A stretch of DNA of 64,000 bases from Tildeniella nuda ZEHNDER 1965/U140 (GTDB taxonomy: Bacteria > Cyanobacteriota > Cyanobacteriia > Leptolyngbyales > Leptolyngbyaceae). The notes under the pieces were generated by a model. The model was given only the letters and a program-made list of their open reading frames with translations, was not told the DNA's origin and did no database searches. Position numbers and translations under genes: made by a program. Of the stretch, positions 55,614 through 64,000 are shown piece by piece (position 1 is the first letter of the stretch; every line of letters begins with the position of its first letter). The stretch lies in the NCBI GenBank assembly GCA_019358895.1, contig JAHHIG010000006.1, positions 186,001 through 250,000 on the forward strand. The letters run 5' to 3'.

Positions 55614-58600
55614 TTAGGCTGGTTTTGGAAAAGAAAGCTCAAATCTACTGCCACAGGTGCGATCGAGCACTAAGGTGCCACGCAACTGATGCAAAAAGGC
55701 ATTCACAAGCTGGAGTCCTAGTGAGTTTAGATTCGGTAGATTGTTAGTCTGAGACCAAACAATTGACTCTGGAATGCCGACACCGTTATCAGCAATGACC
55801 AACAAGCACTGATTATCTTCTCGCAACGAAAAGCAGATTTGAAGCTCACCAGCGCGATCGTTCGGAAACGCATACTTCAACGCATTAGTGACCAATTCAT
55901 TAATCATAAAACCGCATGGAATGACGGCATCTACAGACAGGTTGACTTCAGAAATTTCAAGCTTCAGCTTTATCTTTGTGGCATCAACGCTGTAAGAGCG
56001 AAGCAAATTTGCGACTAAACTATGCACATAGTCATGAAAGTCGATTTTGGCTAAACTGTCAGATTGATAGAGTTTTTCGTGGAGCAGTGCCATTGCCTTG
56101 ATGCGATTTTGGCTATCTTTAAAGAGTGACAGTATGGCTGGATCGCGAATGGCATTTGCTTGCAAATTAAGTAAGCTAGACACCGTTTGCAAGTTGTTTT
56201 TAACGCGATGATGCACCTCTTTTAGAAGAATTTCCTTCTCTTGCAAGGACGCTTTGAGTTGGTTTTCCGCTTGTTTGCGATCGGTAATATTCCGCACAAA
56301 GCTACAGTGATACTCTTTATTGCTCAACTTAATATAATTAGCCGTCACCTCAGTCAAAAAAATTGTGCCATCTTTGGCTTTGATGCGTGCCTCAAACGTA
56401 GACGAACCTTTCGCCTTGATCGCTTGCCAGTGTTCTTCCCAAGCCGTTATGGGTAAGTCTGGATTCAAATCAGAAACCCGCATACCGATGATCGCTTCAC
56501 GAGGGTAGCCCAGATCGCGGCAGGCAGCGTCATTGACATAATAGATTGAGCCATCCGGCTCCACCCACCAGATGGGATCAGCCGCCCGATCAATTGAAAA
56601 CTGAGTGAGCCGGAGTGCCTTTTCTGCTTGTTTACGCTCTGTGATATCGTCATAAGTACCCAAAACGCCGACGACAGCACCATCTTGATCGTGTAGCGGC
56701 ACTTTGCTTCTTGTAATCCAGCATTGCTCTTGCCCTGCCTTGACCAGCGTCTCTTCAATGGCGAGTTGAGACTGATTAGATGTGATGATCTGTCGATCTT
56801 CTACCTGACAACGTTCTGCATGAACAGCCCAGGGCAGTTCAAAATCATTTTTACCGATGATGTCGTTTGGCGCAGTTAAGCCTGCATCGATCGCAAACTG
56901 ATAGTTGCAACCGAGATAGTTAAAGTTTTTGTCTTTCCAGAAAATAGCAGTGGGAACGGTATCAATGACCCGTTGCAGTAACTGCTGACTTGCACGCAAG
57001 GCTTCTTCTGCTCGCTTGCGATCGGTGATGTCTTCAATCATGCCCAGGCTGTAAGTATGACCATTTGGATCGCAAATAAGAGCCACAGTCAGGGTTGTCC
57101 AAAGCCAAGCCCCATTCTTCTTCCGAAACCGTTTTTCGATTTGAAACCGTGAGATGGTTCCATCTCGCAATTGTTTGCTCAGGTCAAGGTTTTGGTTAAC
57201 ATCATCAGGATGGGTGAAGTCAACATAGGTCATTGCGGCAAGGTCGGTATCGCTGTAGCCTAACAGGGCACGATGAGCCTGATTGACTTTGAGAACGTGG
57301 TAGGTATCAGCATCGGCAAGGCTAATGGCGATCGGTGCGTTATCAAAGATGGCGCGAAACTGCTCTTCACTCTTGCGTAACGCGGTTTCGGTTTCTTCGT
57401 GAGCGGCGATCTCAGCCCGTAACTGTTGATTTAATGCTTCAAGCTGAGCGGTACGCTGCTGCACACGTGCTTCAAGTTCCTGGTTGAGGGTTTGGAGCGC
57501 CAGTTCTGCCTGTTTACGTTTAGTAATGTTCCTGGCAACGCCGAGCATACGGATAGGGCGACCCTGCTGATCAAAGTACACTTGACCCTGACTGCAAACC
57601 CAGTGCTGCGCCCCGCCTGCCCAATGGACGCGAAATTCAATATTGTACTCTGCCCCCTCCAGAGCAAGCGCTAATGCTTGTTTCACAAAGGCGCGATCGT
57701 CTGGGTGAACGTCATCTAAAAAGGATGCATAGGCATTGGTATGGATCGGTGAAGCGATCTCAAAGTCGGCGCTCAGGCTGCCAGCATAAATCGCTATATC
57801 AGTTTGGATGTCCCAGTCCCAGTTGCTCATTTGCGCCGCTTTGAGTGCCAGTCTGAGCCGGGTTTCGCTGTCGCTCAGGGCGGCTTCTGCCTGCTTGCGA
57901 TCGGTAATGTCCTGAACCTGATACACCACGCAAAGGACGTTTTCCTGCTCATCGCGCACGGCTGAAACACTCAACAAGCCCCAAACGAGATGCCCCTGTT
58001 GATGAAAGTAGCGCCGCTCTACATTGTACGCGGTGAGTTCTCCTGACAGGAGCTGTTGCAGTGGTGCCTGCCCAGACTCAAAATCATCGGGATGGATCAG
58101 TTGTTGACAGGTTTTGCTTAGAAGTTCGGTTTGGGTATAGCCCAGCATTTGACACAACGCAGCATTGACCTGCAAGAGCACACCGTCGGGCAATGTAACC
58201 GTCATCCCTACTGCTGTCGTGTCAAACACGCTGCGGAATCGTTGTTCGCTCTCACGTAAATTGGCTTCGATGCCTTTCCGTTTGGTGATGTCTTGAAAGT
58301 AGACTGCAAGCCCGTTAGCAAGGGGATAGACGCGCACCTCAAGCCAGGCGTTGAGAGGCGTGTAAAACGATTCAAAGGCTGTACTGCACTGTGCTTCAAC
58401 GGCTCGACGATATTCGCTATCAAAAATGGAGCCGACTGCTTCGGGAAAGCGTTCCCAGACGTTGTTGCCCAGTAAGTCTGCCCGCGATCGCTGGAGTAAC
58501 TGCTCAGCCTGGTGATTGAGATAGGTAAAGCACCAGTTTTCATCCAGGGTGTAAAACGCATCGGTAATGCTTTCGAGAATATGTGTCACCCATTCATTAG

Positions 58601-59156
58601 GCGCATGTTCATTAGGCTCATGCATGGCAGCCCTGCTGACGCGCACCGCTGCTTCTGGTTCTGGGTTAAGGCTTTGCGGCGATCGCGGTTGCACCGAGGC
58701 TGAAACATCCCGAATGACTAGCATCACGCCATTCTCCTCAGGCAAATTAACTTCAAGCAAATGATCTTCAGGCAAATTGGCTTCAGGCAAATTGGCTTCT
58801 GCATCTGGTAACGGTGCGACGGTAATGGCAAGGGCAAAATTGCGATCGTGCCTGCGGAAGCCATACTCCCCTTCGCAGCGCTGCTTGGTTGCCAAACCCC
58901 AATTCACTGGATGCTGTGACAGTGGCAACGGTTCTCCCTGATGTGTCAGAGGCAGTAGCTGAGTCAGCCGTTGCTCTGCTAATGTCGTGGCGGTTTGGTT
59001 GACGAGGCGCTCAAAGGCGGCATTGCACCACTGAATCCTCCCCTCACCATTTGTCCAGACGATCGACTCATTGACCCAACTGAGTGCGAATGCCATGTTG
59101 CTCAATGTGGCTTGCAGTTGACGGCTCAAAACGGTTGAGTCAGCAGAATCGCGCAT
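55614..59156 (-). CDS. Large multi-PAS sensor histidine kinase (HisKA_2 type)
   Basis: The 1180-residue protein has about seven PAS/PAC units along residues 20-960 (each ending in ITDRKQAE- or ITKRKQAE-like linkers), then a HisKA_2 domain with His in EVHHRVKNNLQTVSSLLNLQ, and a HATPase_c domain (FMINELVTNALKYAFPNDRA, ADNGVGIPES). There is no transmembrane segment, so it should be cytoplasmic and sense several internal cues through PAS pockets. Its gene is 22 bp from the downstream receiver-kinase, an operon. A heptapeptide-like repeat (LPEANLPEDHLLEVNLPEEN) interrupts the first PAS region. Confidence 0.93.
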   Translation of the reverse strand: MRDSADSTVLSRQLQATLSNMAFALSWVNESIVWTNGEGRIQWCNAAFERLVNQTATTLAEQRLTQLLPLTHQGEPLPLSQHPVNWGLATKQRCEGEYGFRRHDRNFALAITVAPLPDAEANLPEANLPEDHLLEVNLPEENGVMLVIRDVSASVQPRSPQSLNPEPEAAVRVSRAAMHEPNEHAPNEWVTHILESITDAFYTLDENWCFTYLNHQAEQLLQRSRADLLGNNVWERFPEAVGSIFDSEYRRAVEAQCSTAFESFYTPLNAWLEVRVYPLANGLAVYFQDITKRKGIEANLRESEQRFRSVFDTTAVGMTVTLPDGVLLQVNAALCQMLGYTQTELLSKTCQQLIHPDDFESGQAPLQQLLSGELTAYNVERRYFHQQGHLVWGLLSVSAVRDEQENVLCVVYQVQDITDRKQAEAALSDSETRLRLALKAAQMSNWDWDIQTDIAIYAGSLSADFEIASPIHTNAYASFLDDVHPDDRAFVKQALALALEGAEYNIEFRVHWAGGAQHWVCSQGQVYFDQQGRPIRMLGVARNITKRKQAELALQTLNQELEARVQQRTAQLEALNQQLRAEIAAHEETETALRKSEEQFRAIFDNAPIAISLADADTYHVLKVNQAHRALLGYSDTDLAAMTYVDFTHPDDVNQNLDLSKQLRDGTISRFQIEKRFRKKNGAWLWTTLTVALICDPNGHTYSLGMIEDITDRKRAEEALRASQQLLQRVIDTVPTAIFWKDKNFNYLGCNYQFAIDAGLTAPNDIIGKNDFELPWAVHAERCQVEDRQIITSNQSQLAIEETLVKAGQEQCWITRSKVPLHDQDGAVVGVLGTYDDITERKQAEKALRLTQFSIDRAADPIWWVEPDGSIYYVNDAACRDLGYPREAIIGMRVSDLNPDLPITAWEEHWQAIKAKGSSTFEARIKAKDGTIFLTEVTANYIKLSNKEYHCSFVRNITDRKQAENQLKASLQEKEILLKEVHHRVKNNLQTVSSLLNLQANAIRDPAILSLFKDSQNRIKAMALLHEKLYQSDSLAKIDFHDYVHSLVANLLRSYSVDATKIKLKLEISEVNLSVDAVIPCGFMINELVTNALKYAFPNDRAGELQICFSLREDNQCLLVIADNGVGIPESIVWSQTNNLPNLNSLGLQLVNAFLHQLRGTLVLDRTCGSRFELSFPKPA

Positions 59157-59513
59157 AGCAAAAATTTCCAGGAGCGGACGATCGATTCAATTGTGGCAAA
59201 TCTGTACAAGATTTTTGCCTGATCGCTGCAAAACAGGTCGAAGCTAATACAATATCGGCACAGTGCCACAGAGCCGCACGTCGATCGCAGCTCTGTGGTG
59301 TTGGCTTTGAGGACGCATGAATTGACTGATGAGACTGAATCAGGACTTACGCACTTGGAGCTTCGATCCTCCCTAGCTCCCATTGAGAAGGGGAAAGTCT
59401 GAAAGCTCCCTGGGCGATCGCAACAATCAATGGTTGTTTGAGCAGTGAGATTGTTAGTTCCAGTAGGGGTGCTGAGCTAACCGCTAAGTTTGTATCGTGC
59501 GGAAGCGGGTGTT
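59157..59513. other. Divergent promoter region
   Basis: About 360 bp between the PAS kinase and the next gene. No repeat or RNA was recognised. It contains GGACTTACGCACTT (59343-59356), a short motif frequent in cyanobacterial intergenic DNA. Confidence 0.35.
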
Positions 59514-61556
59514 ATGGCAGGAAAATCGGTTGATCGATCGCGGGTACAAGCGTTTAAGTCTCGCTTTCAACAGACGGCAAGGCGATCGAACGTTACAGAT
59601 GGCTCTGTTTCAAAGGTAGCTGTGAAGCAAGTGCCCACGGTGGCAGAAACTAACGCTAGTGGAAGGATGAGTGGCGATCGCGTTCAGAATGGGTCTAACA
59701 CCATCATGCCGCTGCGTCATAGTCGTTTGTCTGCTCAGATCACACGAGGCTTACGGTTTTTGGCGGCACCGTTGGTTTGGTTCTGTCTCCTGGCATTTTG
59801 TGGCGGTACGGGTGTGGCAGCGTTTCTCTGGCTGACAACACTGCCGCCTGTAGCCAACTGCCAGAAGCTGCTCCCTTCTTCTGCCGATACCGACAAACTT
59901 TACTGCGCTGAGCAAACAGCTCGATCGGGCAAGGTCGAATCGCTGCTGGCAGGGCTGACGCTGGTCAAACATTGGTCGCCTGACCATCCCCTCTACATTC
60001 GTGCGAACCGGGCTATTAAGGAATGGTCGAAATCCCTTTTAACGATCGCCCAGATCAAAGCAGATCAGGGTGATTTGACAGGCGCGATCGCTCTGGCAAA
60101 AAAGATTCCGGCTAACAGTCCAATTCATGCCGAGGTGCAGACGGTACTGCTGGCTTGGCAAAAAGGTGCCAATCGTGGACAGGCGATCGATGCCGTGATC
60201 CAAACCGCTCTGAAGCAACAAGACTGGCAGACGGCGGCAACGAAAATTCAGGCGCTTGCAAGTCTAGATGATAAGTACGCGCAGCAAAACCTCAGTCGTT
60301 TACGGCAGCAGTTGGTCGCCGAACGTGCCGCTCGTCAAACGCTTCAGCAGGCGCGTCAGGTGGCGGAGAGTGCCCCTGAAAATGTAGTTATGATCGGACG
60401 TGCGATCGCGCTGGCGGAGCAGGTTGGTGCCCGTACCTATGCCCATATTGAGGCACAGAACGATGTGCAAACCTGGGGGCAATTGCTGCTCAATCGTCTG
60501 ACGGCGCAGTTAGGGCAAGCTGATCTGGCTGGCGCGATCGCGACTGCTCAGGGACTGCCACTCAGTCTGCCGTTACCAGCAGTAGTCCGCGATTTGGTGT
60601 GGTTCAGTCGTGCCCAACCGCTCGCCGCCAACCGTCTGCTAAACAAATCGGTAGAGGAGCAGTTTGGACAACTCTGGGTCGCCCTGGCGCAGGTACGACA
60701 AATTCGGGCAGATAGCCCCCTTTATCCACCAGCAAAACCGCTCCTTTCCCGACTAGAGCAGCAGTCGCAGGATTTAATTCAGATCAAAATGGCAACATCT
60801 GTCGCCAAACTCAAGCAGATTTCAACGCTTCAGGGAGCGATCGCCCTGATGCAAGCCGTAACGCCCGATCGTCCTCAGCGGCTCTATGCTCAAACGCTGA
60901 TTGCTCAATGGCGCAAAGAAATTCAGCAGCTTGAAGACCGCCCGTATCTCATGCAGGCAAGGCAGTTGGCAGCAACAGGCACGCCTCCCAAGCTGACTGC
61001 CGCGATCGCTCAGGCACGGCAAATTGCCCCTGGTCGAGCACTACGGCTGGAGGCTCAAAGCGCGATCGCCAAGTGGACACGCCAGATCCAAACCATTGAA
61101 GATCAACCGTTGCTGAACCGGGCACAGGCGCTTGCCAAAGAGAAAAAGCTGAAAGAAGCCATTCAAACAGCGACCAAAATTCGTGCGGGTCGGGCACTAT
61201 ACAAAGATGCTCAAGCCTCAATTGGCACCTGGACTGCCCAAATTCAACTTGCCGAAGACCAGTCGTTACTTGATGAAGCCAGAGCGCTGGCAGACCGGGG
61301 TAGGCTCACTGCTGCGATCGACCTTGCATCTAGAATCGGTTTGGCACGATCGCTGTATGGTGAAGCTCAACAAGCGATCGATCGCTGGTCTGCCCAACGC
61401 GATCAGCGCCTGAAATCCCGCCGCTCTTCACCTCGCTATGAACAGCCGTCTAGCCCAGAACCCTACAGACCAGAACTTTATACACCAGAGCCAGAACCCG
61501 CTTATGTGCCTCCAGTGAATGCACCGACGCTATCACCGGAATTGCCGCCGCCTTAA
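59514..61556 (+). CDS. Conserved membrane protein with helical repeats
   Basis: From ATG 59514 (MAGKSVDRSRVQAFKSRFQQ) the 680-residue product has a basic cytoplasmic N-terminus, a TM helix (about 82-108, LVWFCLLAFCGGTGVAAFLW) and a long periplasmic region built of repeats of about 40-70 residues, each with a pattern A-I-x-x-A-x-x-I and W-x-x-x-I (for example SAIAKWTRQIQTIEDQPLLN, ASIGTWTAQIQLAEDQSLLD). The C-terminus is Pro-rich and disordered. Known as a cyanobacterial hypothetical. Function unknown; the repeats would suit a scaffold. Confidence 0.8.
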   Translation: MAGKSVDRSRVQAFKSRFQQTARRSNVTDGSVSKVAVKQVPTVAETNASGRMSGDRVQNGSNTIMPLRHSRLSAQITRGLRFLAAPLVWFCLLAFCGGTGVAAFLWLTTLPPVANCQKLLPSSADTDKLYCAEQTARSGKVESLLAGLTLVKHWSPDHPLYIRANRAIKEWSKSLLTIAQIKADQGDLTGAIALAKKIPANSPIHAEVQTVLLAWQKGANRGQAIDAVIQTALKQQDWQTAATKIQALASLDDKYAQQNLSRLRQQLVAERAARQTLQQARQVAESAPENVVMIGRAIALAEQVGARTYAHIEAQNDVQTWGQLLLNRLTAQLGQADLAGAIATAQGLPLSLPLPAVVRDLVWFSRAQPLAANRLLNKSVEEQFGQLWVALAQVRQIRADSPLYPPAKPLLSRLEQQSQDLIQIKMATSVAKLKQISTLQGAIALMQAVTPDRPQRLYAQTLIAQWRKEIQQLEDRPYLMQARQLAATGTPPKLTAAIAQARQIAPGRALRLEAQSAIAKWTRQIQTIEDQPLLNRAQALAKEKKLKEAIQTATKIRAGRALYKDAQASIGTWTAQIQLAEDQSLLDEARALADRGRLTAAIDLASRIGLARSLYGEAQQAIDRWSAQRDQRLKSRRSSPRYEQPSSPEPYRPELYTPEPEPAYVPPVNAPTLSPELPPP

Positions 61557-61790
<234 letters not shown>

Positions 61791-61866
61791 GACTTCCGCC
61801 CTTTGCCTTTTACCTTGTATCTTGTCAGGATGAACTCATGTCAGCTTAGATCGATCGGAGGATTGC

Positions 61867-63777
61867 ATGAGCCATTCACGTGAGACACGTCTGCACGATC
61901 GAGTCCTCAAAGTCATGCTGATTGAGGATGATCCAGTGTTTCGCCTGGGTTTGGTTGCGTGCCTGGAACCGCTTGCCGACTTGCAGGTTGTCGTGCAGGC
62001 TGATGCGACTGATAAAGCGCTACAACTGCTGTGGGAACTGTGCGCCTCAAGGGACACGATCGCCAATCAACCAAACGCCAATCAACCAAACGCCAATCAA
62101 CCAAACGCCAAGGGCAATGAGAGGGCGGCACGATCGCTTGATTTAATCATTCTCAACCTGGATCTGGGTCAAGCGTCTAGTCAAGGGGTTGGGTTAGCGC
62201 TCTGCCAGCAGTTAAGAACACAATTTCCCCAATTTCCCCTGCTGCTGTTGGGGTCTACGTTAGAATTAACGCGACTAGCAGCGGCGTTTCAGTTGGGTGC
62301 AGGTGGCTACTGTCTAAAAGGAACGGGCGTGACGGAACTGGTGACGGCGATGCGCCAGGTTGCCTCTGGGCAGCCGTATTGGGCAGAAGGCATTCAGGCA
62401 ATGAGTCAACTAACCCGACGATCGACTGCTGACGCTACCTCAGTGAGAATCTTGCCAAATGAAACAGTTTTGACACGATCCAACCAACGCTGGCTGACAT
62501 GGCGACGGAAACTACGGCGGTCTGGAGTGGGGCAAATTGAGCAGGCGATCGCTGAATTAGAGATTGAACTGCAAGCCGATCGGTCAGTCCTCGATCGGTT
62601 AATTTTGGCAGGACAACGCCGCGAACTCTATACAGCTCGTTGGCTGGTCAATCGCTTGCTACCCGCTTCAGATGTGCTAGAGCAAATTGAAACAAGACAG
62701 ACACTGAATGTTGATCGTCAAGCAACGCCGTCGCTTGCGGCTGAAGCAGCTTCAGAGGCAACCTCAAACAAGAGTCCATCTGCGTTAACAGAGACGATCG
62801 CGGACAGCATTCAATCGCCACAATCGGCGCTTTTTCAGATAACGTTCACTAAACTGCAAGGGAATCTGCAAAACCTCACCGCAACTGCACTCGAAATCGA
62901 CATCTTAAAGGATGCAAAAAAGCGAGAACTGCTGCATATTGTGCTGCGAAACCTGCAAGACATTTTGGCTGCGTTGCGATCGCACCTGTTACCCGATCAG
63001 TTTGAAACGAAACGTAGCGCGATTTTACACGATCTATGGCAGGCAAGCGTCACAGATTTTTTTGGTAAATACTATACAGTGCAGGTTGATACGCAGCCGA
63101 TCGAGGTTGTCGCTGTTTTGCTGCAAGATGTAGCGATTGTCGAGGCAGAAATGCTTGCTAAAATTCCGTTGTTTCCAGAATTTTTGTCTCATTTGCTTTT
63201 TCAAACACCATTAACGATTGAAGAGGCTACCTATGCAGTTGGCACCGTGGAAGCTAGAACACGAATAGAATTGCTGCTACAAAATGTGATGATTCAGATA
63301 GCGAATGCAGTCATGCAGCCCCTACTCAATCGGTTTGGTAGCGTCACTGCTATCAAACAAACGTTTTACGATAAACGGTTGCTTTCCAACCGTGAAATTG
63401 AGCGTTTTCGCAACGATTTGTCCTGGAAATATCGCACTCAGCGCGTGTTTGCAGAACCCACCGCCATTTTTGAAAGCCACTATAGTTTGCTGACTCTCAC
63501 GGAAAATGGCATCAGCAAAACAACTATTTATGCGCCTCGCAACGATGAGCTAACTGAACTATCTGGGCTGCCGTTTCTGGTGACATTGATACTCGAAGCG
63601 CGCGATGCGATCGTCCCTCGTGTCCGCACCGCCGTTTCGTTCTTGGGCAGGGGCATTGTTTACGTGCTAACAGAAATCATTGGTCGCGGTATTGGTCTCA
63701 TTGGTCGCGGCGTTATCAAAGGGGTTGGCAATGCCTTACAGGATACGAAACCGAAGCGAAGCGAACGCTGGCGTTAG
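61867..63777 (+). CDS. Receiver-DUF3685 protein
   Basis: The 636-residue protein has an N-terminal receiver domain (about 12-180) with VMLIEDDPVF and LNLDLG at the acceptor position, interrupted by three NQPNA copies encoded by a 15-bp tandem repeat (62068-62112), and a C-terminal DUF3685 domain (about 200-630) ending in helices LIGRGVIKGVGNA. The receiver-DUF3685 order is characteristic of cyanobacteria; function is unknown. A good ribosome site, GGAGGATTGC, precedes the ATG. Confidence 0.88.
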   Translation: MSHSRETRLHDRVLKVMLIEDDPVFRLGLVACLEPLADLQVVVQADATDKALQLLWELCASRDTIANQPNANQPNANQPNAKGNERAARSLDLIILNLDLGQASSQGVGLALCQQLRTQFPQFPLLLLGSTLELTRLAAAFQLGAGGYCLKGTGVTELVTAMRQVASGQPYWAEGIQAMSQLTRRSTADATSVRILPNETVLTRSNQRWLTWRRKLRRSGVGQIEQAIAELEIELQADRSVLDRLILAGQRRELYTARWLVNRLLPASDVLEQIETRQTLNVDRQATPSLAAEAASEATSNKSPSALTETIADSIQSPQSALFQITFTKLQGNLQNLTATALEIDILKDAKKRELLHIVLRNLQDILAALRSHLLPDQFETKRSAILHDLWQASVTDFFGKYYTVQVDTQPIEVVAVLLQDVAIVEAEMLAKIPLFPEFLSHLLFQTPLTIEEATYAVGTVEARTRIELLLQNVMIQIANAVMQPLLNRFGSVTAIKQTFYDKRLLSNREIERFRNDLSWKYRTQRVFAEPTAIFESHYSLLTLTENGISKTTIYAPRNDELTELSGLPFLVTLILEARDAIVPRVRTAVSFLGRGIVYVLTEIIGRGIGLIGRGVIKGVGNALQDTKPKRSERWR

Positions 63778-63790
63778 TTGAGTACCCTAA

Positions 63791-63961
63791 GAGGACGTTT
63801 TAAAAGTCCAGATGCTTGTAGCTCTGGCGACTGAAGTCGCGGCTACACGCACAAAACCTGCCTACGCAGGTTCCAAAACCCTCGTGCTGAGGTAGTCCGC
63901 GCAGGCGGACTTTGTTGATGTAGTCGCGGTTTTAACCGCCAGACACTTTTCAAACAGCCTC
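63791..63961. mobile_element. 171-bp MITE with TAA target duplication
   Basis: The ends GAGGACGTTTTAAAAGTC and GACACTTTTCAAACAGCCTC form an imperfect inverted repeat of about 18 bp. TAA flanks both sides (63788-63790, 63962-63964). The interior contains GACTGAAGTCGCGGCTAC...GTAGTCGCGGTTTTAACC modules. It is related by its ends and TNA duplication to 13848-13989. The right flank starts GAGGATAGTTTAAAG, perhaps another copy cut by the window edge. Confidence 0.75.
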
Positions 63962-64000
63962 TAAGAGGATAGTTTAAAGCTATGGCGCGGAAGGCTTGTG

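Overview
The window is a stretch of a cyanobacterial chromosome. The palindrome GCGATCGC (HIP1) recurs throughout. It carries psaM (photosystem I), an Slr1796-like PSI accumulation factor, a cyanobacterial-type rpoZ, and many families largely confined to cyanobacteria (CHASE2/DUF928, DUF3352, DUF3685, DUF6464). Heptanucleotide tandem repeats are very dense. I cannot name the species. No rRNA, tRNA, CRISPR array or intact transposase gene was found.

Layout. 1-7.7 kb (mostly minus strand): CHASE2 sensor fragment, DUF928 protein, ABC exporter, DUF218 membrane protein, an unlisted 24-residue membrane microprotein, a sugar transferase and the XTP/dITP pyrophosphatase. 7.7-9.3 kb: repeats, rpoZ, a MITE with 8-bp target duplications, and a secreted or anchored protein. 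9.7-12.5 kb: an AT-richer two-gene module, an EACC1-like small protein followed by a caspase / helical / transmembrane / PstS-like fusion; this is the best candidate for an unusual biological conflict or signalling system. 12.7 kb: a broken copy of the 3' end of sbcC. 13.1-16.6 kb: SDR, aldehyde dehydrogenase and AraC regulator, all on the minus strand, with a second MITE type between SDR and ALDH. 17-24.5 kb: a conserved small protein, degenerate 21-bp repeats, sbcC with low-complexity insertions and a 13-G run, rsmD, a four-helix-bundle protein and hisH, separated by heptamer arrays that form the ends of two of these genes.

24.9-30.5 kb: a NACHT NTPase of the bacterial NLR-like type carrying a perfect 16-bp inverted repeat, a second 21-bp array abutting a second copy of the 8-bp-TSD MITE, a small zinc-ribbon protein, a possible small RNA, a receiver protein with Glu in place of the phospho-acceptor Asp, and a histidine kinase. 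30.7-39.5 kb: MMPL exporter, AlkB-like dioxygenase, an EF-G paralogue, DUF6464 protein, MBL-fold protein, thiD and a DUF3592 protein. 39.7-46.8 kb: a hicB antitoxin whose hicA partner has a one-base deletion, SRP RNA, GST, TPR protein, psaM and a TerC-family protein.

46.9-64 kb: ndk, a lumenal pentapeptide protein, hrcA, a rhodanese, a DUF3352 protein, a DUF1643 protein, the Slr1796-like factor, a Fur-family regulator, a large PAS histidine kinase with a downstream receiver-kinase, a membrane repeat protein and a DUF3685 receiver protein. A third MITE-type insertion lies at the right edge. Most genes are housekeeping or conserved cyanobacterial functions; the accessory signal is concentrated in the caspase module, the NACHT gene, the hic locus and the mobile or repetitive DNA.
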